Positions 1-4,182 of a stretch of DNA of 5,581 nt are shown here, piece after piece; position 1 is the first letter of the stretch; each line of letters begins with the position of its first letter. Made by a program: the position numbers and the translations under genes. Below the pieces are notes generated by a model, which was not told the origin of the DNA, made no database searches, and saw only the letters and a program-made list of their open reading frames with translations. This DNA is from an uncultured Lachnospiraceae bacterium (lineage in GTDB: Bacteria; Bacillota; Clostridia; Lachnospirales; Lachnospiraceae), in assembly GCA_958446555.1 (NCBI GenBank), contig CAUCWU010000183.1, positions 1 through 5,581 of the forward strand. The letters run 5' to 3'.

Positions 1-18
1 GTTTTCTTGCAATGACTG

Positions 19-1005
19 TCACGTTGTAATATAGGTGTCATACCCAGCTGCGCGCAGACGGTATTCCATTCGAATTGCATTTTCAAGTCGCGAGAAAGCT
101 CCAACCTGAACCTTATACCAATCACCATCCATCAAGATAAATGCCGGAAAGCCTTCTTCTGTCAGCTGTTCGTTTAGCTCATAGGCATAATTGCGATTTC
201 GAAATGCACCAACCTGAACTCGGTACAGTTTTGGAGGGCGAGTGTTCTCTGACAGAGGGGGGCGCTTTTGCTTGGCAATTGATTTCATCTGACGATCCTC
301 AGGCGTATATTGATTCATAGAAGAAAAATCAATGCTGTCAGAGGAATTTGTATCATAAGAACGATCAAATGAAGCATCTGAAGCATCATAGGAACGGTCA
401 GCTGAAGCATTAGAATCGTCAGAATCAGTGGTTGCTTGTGAAACAGGAGTGACCGTTTGCTCTGGCAGTTGCCCTTCATTTCGAAGTGTTTCTAAAATAC
501 CATTCGCAATCGCTTCTGCGATCTCTTCAAATTCATCGTCAAACTTTAGATTATCAGCTTCGTTGTCGATAAAGCCAGTTTCGATTAAAACAGCAGGCAT
601 GCGGGAGCGTCGAAGAATAGCAAGGCCAGGGCGCTCAATCACACCGATATCTCTAAATCCTAGTGCAGCAAGCTCACGGTTAATGTCACGAGCCATCTGG
701 GCCGCAACACCTCGGTCGGCATAGACAAGTGTTTCAATGCCAGAGGCACTACCGGCATTTGGCGATGCATTTCGATGAAACGAAATCAGATAGTCGGCAC
801 CGCTTTCATTGGCAATCATTGCCTTGCGGTAGGGACTGTCGTAAACATCATCGGTTCGTGTATACAAAACATCGACACCCTGCCCGGCTAACAGTTCGCC
901 GACGGCGAGTGCCAGTCGCAGGTTGTCGTCCTTTTCCTGCCGTCCTTGGTAGACAGCACCCGGATCCATTCCGCCATGGCCGGGATCAAGAATAACAGTT
1001 GGCAT
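19..1005 (-). CDS. N-acetylmuramoyl-L-alanine amidase (Amidase_3) with C-terminal SPOR domain, CwlC-like
   Basis: Predicted zinc amidase that cuts the amide bond between N-acetylmuramic acid and the L-alanine of the peptidoglycan stem. The 328-residue protein starts directly with the Amidase_3 fold: DPGHGG (Zn ligand H10), QEKDDN (E24), SFHRNA (H77) and the catalytic glutamate in IETGFIDN (E142). The domain covers about residues 1-175. A Ser/Asp-rich linker (about 185-258) with an 11-residue tandem repeat follows, then a SPOR domain (260-328) whose two halves begin YRVQVGAF and YKVQVGAF. SPOR domains bind denuded glycan strands. There is no signal peptide or membrane segment from this start. 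The architecture matches my recollection of Bacillus CwlC, a mother-cell lysis amidase made in the cytoplasm late in sporulation, so a similar role is inferred. The start at 1005 is chosen because GAGGA lies 6 nt upstream and the catalytic fold begins at once; a longer frame to 1215 runs antisense into nudC. The gene is divergent from nudC. Confidence 0.9.
   Translation of the reverse strand: MPTVILDPGHGGMDPGAVYQGRQEKDDNLRLALAVGELLAGQGVDVLYTRTDDVYDSPYRKAMIANESGADYLISFHRNASPNAGSASGIETLVYADRGVAAQMARDINRELAALGFRDIGVIERPGLAILRRSRMPAVLIETGFIDNEADNLKFDDEFEEIAEAIANGILETLRNEGQLPEQTVTPVSQATTDSDDSNASADRSYDASDASFDRSYDTNSSDSIDFSSMNQYTPEDRQMKSIAKQKRPPLSENTRPPKLYRVQVGAFRNRNYAYELNEQLTEEGFPAFILMDGDWYKVQVGAFSRLENAIRMEYRLRAAGYDTYITT
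343..408 (-). repeat. 33-bp imperfect tandem repeat in amidase linker
   Basis: Two 33-nt units (376-408 and 343-375) encode ASADRSYDASD and ASFDRSYDTNS, residues 200-210 and 211-221 of the amidase. At the DNA level a 26-nt core (385-410 against 352-377) agrees at 22 positions. The repeat is in frame and lies in the acidic, Ser-rich linker between the catalytic and SPOR domains. It looks like a local duplication that lengthens a flexible spacer; no independent function is visible. Confidence 0.75.
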
Positions 1006-1011
1006 GTAGAG

Positions 1012-1016
1012 TCCTC
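1012..1016 (-). promoter_or_regulatory. Ribosome binding site of the amidase gene
   Basis: On the minus strand GAGGA sits 6 nt before the ATG at 1005. It decides the start: it supports the 328-residue protein rather than a 398-residue frame opening at 1215 inside nudC. Confidence 0.65.
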
Positions 1017-1033
1017 GAAAAGTTTGCTCCCTA

Positions 1034-1042
1034 TAGCATATG
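1034..1042 (-). promoter_or_regulatory. Possible sporulation-sigma -10 element for the amidase
   Basis: The minus strand reads CATATGCTA, which fits the CATAnnnTA pattern of SigK-type -10 elements. It lies about 29 nt upstream of the start codon, which gives a plausible short leader. A -35 element of the expected type (AC about 17 nt upstream) is not seen. A good housekeeping promoter is also not seen; TTGTAT-17-GCATAT is the closest. The call is weak and rests on one half-site plus the CwlC-like product. Confidence 0.25.
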
Positions 1043-1069
1043 CCGTGCATAACCTTTTCGATACAAATA

Positions 1070-1098
1070 TTGCGCCTACCAAAAACTTGTGATAGGAT
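1070..1098 (+). promoter_or_regulatory. Candidate promoter of nudC
   Basis: TTGCGC (1070-1075), a 17-nt spacer and TAGGAT (1093-1098), with TG one base ahead of the -10 hexamer (extended -10). Transcription would begin near 1105, leaving only about 15 nt before the ATG and placing the ribosome binding site at the very 5' end, so a different or additional promoter is possible. The -35 match is poor (3 of 6). Confidence 0.3.
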
Positions 1099-1104
1099 AG
1101 GTGC

Positions 1105-1110
1105 AGGAGG
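1105..1110 (+). promoter_or_regulatory. Ribosome binding site of nudC
   Basis: A perfect AGGAGG sits 9 nt before the ATG at 1120. It fixes the nudC start. Confidence 0.8.
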
Positions 1111-1119
1111 AATGAAAAC

Positions 1120-2088
1120 ATGATTCAGGACATTACACCACATCAGTACGACAATCACTATACTGAATACCAGCCAACCGGCAAAGATTTTTGTATTTGC
1201 ATTCAGGATGGGCAAGCATTATTGTGTAAAGATCAGACCAAAAAGGAAAGCTGGTACATACCGACCTTTGATGAGTTAAAGGAAAGATTTGAGGGGGCAG
1301 TCTATTTATTTGCAATTGATGGAAAGCACTATTTCTTAAAACAGATGACAGGGGAAAAGGATACTGGTTTTGTCGAGGATGAGAGCAATATGACATCAGG
1401 GCCATCCGATCGCTTACAGACAAAAGAGACAGTGGATCATTTTAAGGGTGCTTGGAAGAATAGACGTGATATGCGAGAGATCATGCCGCGCTTTATCGCA
1501 TTTGCAGGTATCACAGCTTTGCAGCTTGATGGCTGGTATCGAAACAACCGTTACTGTGGTCATTGTGGATCTTCGCTACAAAAGGATCACAAAGAGCGCA
1601 TGCTGTACTGCGAAAAATGTGGCAATCGCATCTATCCGCGCATTAACCCAGCTGTCATTATCGCTGTCACAAAGGGGTCAAAGCTTCTTATGACAAAGTA
1701 TGCTGGAAGAACCTATACCAGATATGCACTTGTTGCAGGTTTTACAGAGATTGGCGAGACTTTAGAGCAGACAGTTGCTAGAGAGGTGATGGAGGAGACA
1801 GGAATTCGCGTCAAGAATCTTCGTTATTATAAGAGCCAGCCATGGTCGTTTAGCGATACGCTTTTGACTGGATTTTTCTGTGAGGCAGACGGAGAGCAGA
1901 GCATTCGCCTAGACAAAGAGGAGCTTTCAGTTGCTGAGTGGATTGAGCGTAATCAAATTGATCAGGTTCAGGATTCTTACGATGACCTGAGCCTGACCAA
2001 TGAGATGATTCGATATTTTCGAGACCACAAAGAGGAATTCATTTCCTATAAAAATTTAGAATTCCATCCATGCGTGATGTCATATTAA
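1120..2088 (+). CDS. nudC: NADH pyrophosphatase / NAD-cap decapping Nudix hydrolase
   Basis: Cytosolic Nudix hydrolase of the NudC family, which splits NAD(H) to NMN(H) and AMP; family members also remove NAD caps from RNA 5' ends. The 322-residue product has an N-terminal domain (about 1-140), then a four-cysteine zinc ribbon (C146, C149, C164, C167), then the Nudix domain (about 175-305). The Nudix box is exact: G207-x5-E213-x7-R221-E222-x3-E226-x-G228, with E222, E225 and E226 as the expected metal ligands. The family signature SQPW follows at 239-242 (SQPWSFSDTLLTGF), the equivalent of SQPWPFP in E. coli NudC. It is longer than the 257-residue E. coli protein, mainly through the N-terminal part and a C-terminal tail. 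The tail (residues 307-322) is encoded where the gene overlaps the 3' end of aroC on the other strand. No terminator is visible after the stop. Confidence 0.93.
   Translation: MIQDITPHQYDNHYTEYQPTGKDFCICIQDGQALLCKDQTKKESWYIPTFDELKERFEGAVYLFAIDGKHYFLKQMTGEKDTGFVEDESNMTSGPSDRLQTKETVDHFKGAWKNRRDMREIMPRFIAFAGITALQLDGWYRNNRYCGHCGSSLQKDHKERMLYCEKCGNRIYPRINPAVIIAVTKGSKLLMTKYAGRTYTRYALVAGFTEIGETLEQTVAREVMEETGIRVKNLRYYKSQPWSFSDTLLTGFFCEADGEQSIRLDKEELSVAEWIERNQIDQVQDSYDDLSLTNEMIRYFRDHKEEFISYKNLEFHPCVMSY
2034..2065. repeat. 7-bp inverted repeat at the nudC/aroC convergent overlap
   Basis: GGAATTC (2034-2040) and GAATTCC (2059-2065) form an inverted repeat around an 18-nt AT-rich spacer. It spans the aroC stop codon and lies just inside the 50-bp gene overlap. 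Neither strand has a U-rich tract directly after it, so it is not a canonical terminator. It might still act as a weak bidirectional 3'-end hairpin. Confidence 0.45.
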
Positions 2089-3136
2089 GAAGCAAACTGT
2101 CTGCGATTGTGAGTGCACACATTGCCTCAACGACAACAACGGCGCGTGGAACGATTAACGGATCGTGGCGCCCCTTGATGGTAAGCTCCATCGGCTGCAG
2201 ATCGCGGGAGATCGTTTCCTGCGGACGAAAGATCGAAGGAGTTGGCTTAACGGCAGCACGGACAACAATCGTGTCACCGTCACTGATGCCGCCGAGAATG
2301 CCGCCTGCATGGTTGGTTTTCTTGGCGGCTTTTCCATCCTCATTAATATAGAAGGAATCGTTATTTTCAGAGCCAACTGCGCGGGAGACAGCAAAGCCGT
2401 CACCGATTTCAATGCCCTTTACAGCACCGATAGAGACGAGCGCCTTGGAGAGATTGGCATCAAGCTTTTCAAATACTGGATCGCCCAGTCCTGCCGGAAC
2501 GCCCTCAATGCGGCACTCAATCACACCGCCGGAGGATTCCTTTTCCTCCATCATGTGATCTACATACTCTTGAGCCTTAATAGCAGCTGTGGCATCTGGA
2601 AGATGAAATGGATTGTTGTCAATCTCTTCAAGAGAAAAATTTTCAGCCTCAACTGGTCCGATTGACTTTGCATAGGCTGTTGTGCGAATGCCAAGTTGCT
2701 CTAATAACTTCATCGCAACAGCGCCTCCGGCAACTCGGCCGATGGTCTCTCGACCAGAGGAACGTCCACCGCCTCTGTAATCGCGAAAACCGTACTTCTG
2801 ATCAAATGTATAGTCGGCATGTCCTGGGCGATAGCTGTTTGCAATCTCAGAGTAATCTTTTGAGCGCTGTGTCTCATTGATGACTTCCATTGCGATCGGA
2901 GTTCCAGTTGTGCGCCCCTCAAATACGCCCGAGAGAATGTGAACGCGGTCTGCCTCATTTCGAGGAGTGGAGTAGCGAGACTGTCCTGGACGTCTGCGGT
3001 TTAATTGTAGTTGGATGTCTTCTTCTGTCAGAGAAAGTCCTGCCGGGCAACCGTCAACGACAACGCCGATTGAAGGTCCGTGAGACTCGCCCCATGTCGT
3101 AATTCGAAATATTGTGCCAAAGGATGAACCTGCCAT
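2039..3136 (-). CDS. aroC: Chorismate synthase
   Basis: Catalyses the last step of the shikimate pathway: trans-1,4 elimination of phosphate from 5-enolpyruvylshikimate-3-phosphate to give chorismate, using reduced FMN that is not consumed. The 365-residue protein has the normal family length and all three signature regions: GESHGPSIGVVVDGCPAG (residues 16-33, catalytic H19), SYRPGHAD (101-108, catalytic H106) with GGGRSSGRETIGRVAGGAVA (122-141), and GRHDP (322-326, D325) before VVVEAM. There is no flavin reductase domain, so it is probably the monofunctional bacterial type that takes reduced flavin from elsewhere. It stands apart from other shikimate genes in this window. Its last 16 residues, beyond the conserved core, are encoded inside the nudC 3' end. 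It lies 95 nt downstream of the DUF4250 gene and shows no convincing promoter of its own, so co-transcription is likely. Confidence 0.96.
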   Translation of the reverse strand: MAGSSFGTIFRITTWGESHGPSIGVVVDGCPAGLSLTEEDIQLQLNRRRPGQSRYSTPRNEADRVHILSGVFEGRTTGTPIAMEVINETQRSKDYSEIANSYRPGHADYTFDQKYGFRDYRGGGRSSGRETIGRVAGGAVAMKLLEQLGIRTTAYAKSIGPVEAENFSLEEIDNNPFHLPDATAAIKAQEYVDHMMEEKESSGGVIECRIEGVPAGLGDPVFEKLDANLSKALVSIGAVKGIEIGDGFAVSRAVGSENNDSFYINEDGKAAKKTNHAGGILGGISDGDTIVVRAAVKPTPSIFRPQETISRDLQPMELTIKGRHDPLIVPRAVVVVEAMCALTIADSLLLNMTSRMDGILNFYRK

Positions 3137-3141
3137 AAAAA

Positions 3142-3147
3142 CCTGCC
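3142..3147 (-). promoter_or_regulatory. Ribosome binding site of aroC
   Basis: GGCAGG lies 5 nt before the ATG at 3136. The context AGGTTTTTATG is identical over 11 nt to that of the upstream DUF4250 gene, but the site has GGCAGG where that gene has the perfect AAGGAGG, so translation is probably weaker. Confidence 0.5.
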
Positions 3148-3201
3148 TTTCTGTGCAAAAAATCAGCTTCGTTTAAGTTGGGTTAAATAAAAATGCTTAC
3201 G

Positions 3202-3233
3202 AATTGCTCCGCTGCAAAGCAGCTCTCGCAATT
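3202..3233 (-). other. Interrupted hairpin after the DUF4250 gene
   Basis: Outer arms AATTGC/GCAATT (3202-3207 and 3228-3233) enclose an inner GCTGC-AAA-GCAGC hairpin (3211-3223), separated by a 3x4 internal loop. It overlaps the DUF4250 stop codon. On the minus strand TTTTTATTT begins about 8 nt after the stem, too far for a strong intrinsic terminator. It may be a leaky terminator, a processing site or an mRNA stabiliser between the DUF4250 gene and aroC. Confidence 0.35.
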
Positions 3234-3411
3234 ATACAAACTGATTAATTGATTCATCATAAGAAAAATCGATCTGCTCGAGTGTGTTGCAGATCGTTTG
3301 TTTGTCTACATTCAGACTGTTGCACAGCTCATCGAGAGTTGGATAAAAGTCGCGAAGCTGTGTATTGAGATAGCTTAAAAGAATCATTGGATCCTTTGGT
3401 AAATCAGTCAT
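3232..3411 (-). CDS. Small DUF4250-family protein
   Basis: A 59-residue protein beginning MTDLPKDPMILLSYLNTQL and ending DESINQFV. The pattern LPKDP-x-x-LLS-x-xNT-x-LRDFYP-x-LD-x-LC, a short LxVD(K)xxI helix, and a closing YDEsxNQF is what I recall for DUF4250 proteins, which are widespread in Clostridia and Bacteroidetes and have no known function. The second half (LDELCNSLNVDKQTICNTLEQI) could form a small helix-turn-helix-like bundle; that is inference. No signal peptide, membrane segment or cysteine cluster is present. The start at 3411 is firm because AAGGAGG lies 5 nt upstream. It lies 80 nt downstream of the ArsR-type gene, after a terminator-like hairpin, and 95 nt upstream of aroC in the same direction, so it is probably the first gene of a DUF4250-aroC transcript. 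Confidence 0.88.
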   Translation of the reverse strand: MTDLPKDPMILLSYLNTQLRDFYPTLDELCNSLNVDKQTICNTLEQIDFSYDESINQFV

Positions 3412-3416
3412 AAAAA

Positions 3417-3423
3417 CCTCCTT
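3417..3423 (-). promoter_or_regulatory. Ribosome binding site of the DUF4250 gene
   Basis: AAGGAGG, 5 nt before the ATG at 3411. It is the main evidence that this 59-codon frame is a real gene. Confidence 0.8.
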
Positions 3424-3460
3424 ATTGTAATGGTTTGATGAAATATTACTACCTTATATT

Positions 3461-3489
3461 ATTATAGTAGAGAAGTTCATATCGAAAAA
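3461..3489 (-). promoter_or_regulatory. Candidate promoter of the DUF4250-aroC unit
   Basis: A consensus TATAAT -10 element reads on the minus strand at 3466-3461. The hexamer 17 nt upstream is TTTTTC, a poor -35 that lies in the U-tract of the upstream terminator. Transcription would start near 3454 and give a leader of about 43 nt. The strong -10 and the preceding terminator support separate transcription from the ArsR-type gene. Confidence 0.4.
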
Positions 3490-3521
3490 AATTAGTGTTC
3501 ATGAGAATGATTGCATGAACA
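3485..3521 (-). terminator. Terminator-like hairpin at the end of the ArsR-type gene
   Basis: On the minus strand TGTTCATG and CATGAACA (3521-3514 and 3503-3496) form an 8-bp perfect stem with a 10-nt loop. Four bases (containing the stop codon) and then seven T residues (3491-3485) follow. The stem is built from the codons of the regulator's last residues. The 10-nt loop, the AT-rich stem and the 4-nt gap make it a moderate rather than strong intrinsic terminator. Confidence 0.5.
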
Positions 3522-3917
3522 ACCGTCTGTATGGGAATGTGAAATTCCGTGGCAATCAAATTCGCCAGGGCAACTTGTATGGAGATAGCTGTCCACAAAG
3601 TGGTGCAAAAGAGCGGCCTGGGTTGTGGAGGCGATATGATAGTGAACCTCTTTGCCATGGCGGCTTCCGGTGATCAGTCCCGCATCCTTTAAGCAGCGAA
3701 GATGGTGGGAGACGGCCGGAGCACTCATGCCAACAGCAGCAGAGATATTCAAGACACATTCCTCGCTGTGGCACAAGAGCCAAAAAATTTGAAGACGGGT
3801 TCCGTCACACAGCTGTTTGAATGCACTGGCCATATCGGCGCAGGTATCTTTGGACGGCATCGCTTCAAGGACATTATGGATATCCCCGTGATTATGGGGA
3901 AGAATTGGTGTTGTCAT
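3492..3917 (-). CDS. ArsR/SmtB-family transcriptional regulator with His-rich termini
   Basis: Winged-helix metal-sensor-type repressor, expected to act as a dimer on an operator and to leave DNA when metal or another ligand binds. From the ATG at 3917 the protein has 141 residues. The wHTH core (about 25-112) carries FKQLCDGTRLQIFWLL, the sensor-helix segment EECVLNISAAVGM (52-64), the recognition helix region SAPAVSHHLRCLKDAGLI (65-82) and a wing with GKEVHYHI. The segment equivalent to ELCVCDL keeps only one cysteine (C54), so classical arsenic sensing by a CxC pair is unlikely. Possible ligands are the N-terminal H8, H10 and H14, the alpha-5 H105/H106, and a tail of alternating His and Cys (C122 to H141). 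Zinc or a similar transition metal is inferred, not shown. The start is uncertain: AAAGG lies 13 nt upstream, which is long, and a TTG at 3995 would add 26 residues. It is divergent from ppdK; no transporter gene lies beside it here. Confidence 0.85.
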   Translation of the reverse strand: MTTPILPHNHGDIHNVLEAMPSKDTCADMASAFKQLCDGTRLQIFWLLCHSEECVLNISAAVGMSAPAVSHHLRCLKDAGLITGSRHGKEVHYHIASTTQAALLHHFVDSYLHTSCPGEFDCHGISHSHTDGCSCNHSHEH

Positions 3918-3939
3918 AACTATTTTTATGCCTTTCCGA

Positions 3940-3961
3940 GCCTGTCGGACGGGCCGCAGGC
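3940..3961 (-). other. GC-rich hairpin in the leader of the ArsR-type gene
   Basis: GCCTG/CAGGC arms (3957-3961 with 3940-3944) continue inward as CGG/CCG (3954-3956 with 3946-3948) with one bulged base and a 5-nt loop. It is GC-rich within AT-rich surroundings and ends 4 nt before the AAAGG motif. With the promoter at 4018-4046 it would lie in a roughly 95-nt untranslated leader. Confidence 0.45.
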
Positions 3962-4017
3962 ACAATATTTGGCAAGATTGATTGTAAAAAAACAAGAATC
4001 ATCCAACCATGCCATCT

Positions 4018-4046
4018 ATTTTACTATAGGAAAAATAAAAATACAA
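4018..4046 (-). promoter_or_regulatory. Promoter of the ArsR-type gene
   Basis: On the minus strand TTGTAT (4046-4041), exactly 17 nt, then TAAAAT (4023-4018): a good housekeeping-sigma promoter. Transcription would start near 4011, so the ATG at 3917 has a leader of about 95 nt, while the alternative TTG at 3995 would have only about 16 nt. Confidence 0.6.
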
Positions 4047-4062
4047 GATTTTTTAAGATTTT
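4045..4062. repeat. 10-bp-spaced direct repeat AAGATTTT in the divergent control region
   Basis: AAGATTTT occurs at 4045-4052 and again at 4055-4062, one helical turn apart. The first copy overlaps the -35 element of the regulator promoter and the second ends 3 bp before the -35 of the ppdK promoter. It could be a regulator site or simply an A-tract bend; it is not an obvious ArsR/SmtB inverted-repeat operator. Confidence 0.4.
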
Positions 4063-4065
4063 CAC

Positions 4066-4093
4066 TTTACTAATTGCCAGATTATGTTATAAT
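4066..4093 (+). promoter_or_regulatory. Promoter of ppdK
   Basis: TTTACT (4066-4071), a 16-nt spacer and a consensus TATAAT (4088-4093), with TG at 4085-4086 making an extended -10. Transcription would start near 4100, giving a leader of about 83 nt. The -35 is separated by only 19 bp from the -35 of the divergent regulator promoter, so one bound protein could affect both. Confidence 0.65.
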
Positions 4094-4102
4094 ATTAACA
4101 GA

Positions 4103-4137
4103 GTGTCTGCGAGGACAGCGAAATGCTGTTCAGGCAC
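4103..4137 (+). other. Structured 5' leader hairpin of ppdK
   Basis: GTGTCTG (4103-4109) pairs with CAGGCAC (4131-4137) over 7 bp with one G-U, and GACAGC (4114-4119) pairs with GCTGTT (4125-4130) over 6 bp with a closing G-U. The two helices stack apart from a 4-nt bulge (CGAG, 4110-4113), and the loop is GAAAT. The hairpin starts almost at the predicted transcript 5' end. It could stabilise the mRNA, bind a ligand or protein, or hide the upstream ATG at 4123. It matches no riboswitch class I can recognise. Confidence 0.5.
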
Positions 4138-4148
4138 AAAAGAAAACC

Positions 4149-4162
4149 GGGGAGCAATCCCT
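4149..4162 (+). other. Small GNRA-tetraloop hairpin in the ppdK leader
   Basis: GGGGA, loop GCAA, TCCCT: five pairs, the outermost a G-U, capped by a GNRA tetraloop. It lies 8 nt before the ribosome binding site and 11 nt after the larger hairpin. GNRA loops often dock into other RNA helices, so the two hairpins may form a compact leader; that is inference. Confidence 0.4.
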
Positions 4163-4170
4163 TATATTTT

Positions 4171-4176
4171 AGGAGG
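4171..4176 (+). promoter_or_regulatory. Ribosome binding site of ppdK
   Basis: A perfect AGGAGG sits 6 nt before the ATG at 4183. It supports the start that gives the family-typical N terminus MAKWVYKF rather than the in-frame ATG 60 nt upstream. Confidence 0.85.
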
Positions 4177-4182
4177 TTTATA

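Noticed and set aside
428..995. Plus-strand open frames across the amidase gene
   Set aside because: Their translations resemble no family and carry no ribosome binding site; they are antisense shadows of the amidase.
1006..1215. 398-residue version of the amidase starting at 1215
   Set aside because: It overlaps the nudC start and ribosome binding site on the other strand, whereas the start at 1005 has its own GAGGA and begins at the family's catalytic domain. Kept only as a finding.
2034..2065. Inverted repeat as a canonical bidirectional terminator
   Set aside because: The stem is AT-rich with an 18-nt loop and has no T-tract directly after it on either strand.
2070..3102. Several plus-strand open frames, and other minus-strand frames, within aroC
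   Set aside because: The aroC frame shows all family signatures across its whole length; the others are shadows with no recognisable product.
3860..3860. Alternative ATG start of the ArsR-type gene at 3860 (MPSKDT)
   Set aside because: It has no ribosome binding site and would drop the N-terminal His cluster, which I recall as a common feature of related clostridial regulators.
3702..4073. 123-residue plus-strand open frame across the regulator gene and into the divergent promoter region
   Set aside because: Antisense to a clear ArsR-family gene and running through two promoters; no plausible start signal or domain.
4100..4182. ppdK leader as a known riboswitch (fluoride, guanidine, preQ1, THF or similar)
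   Set aside because: The loop sequences (GAAAT and GCAA) and flanks do not show the conserved bases of any of these classes as I know them.
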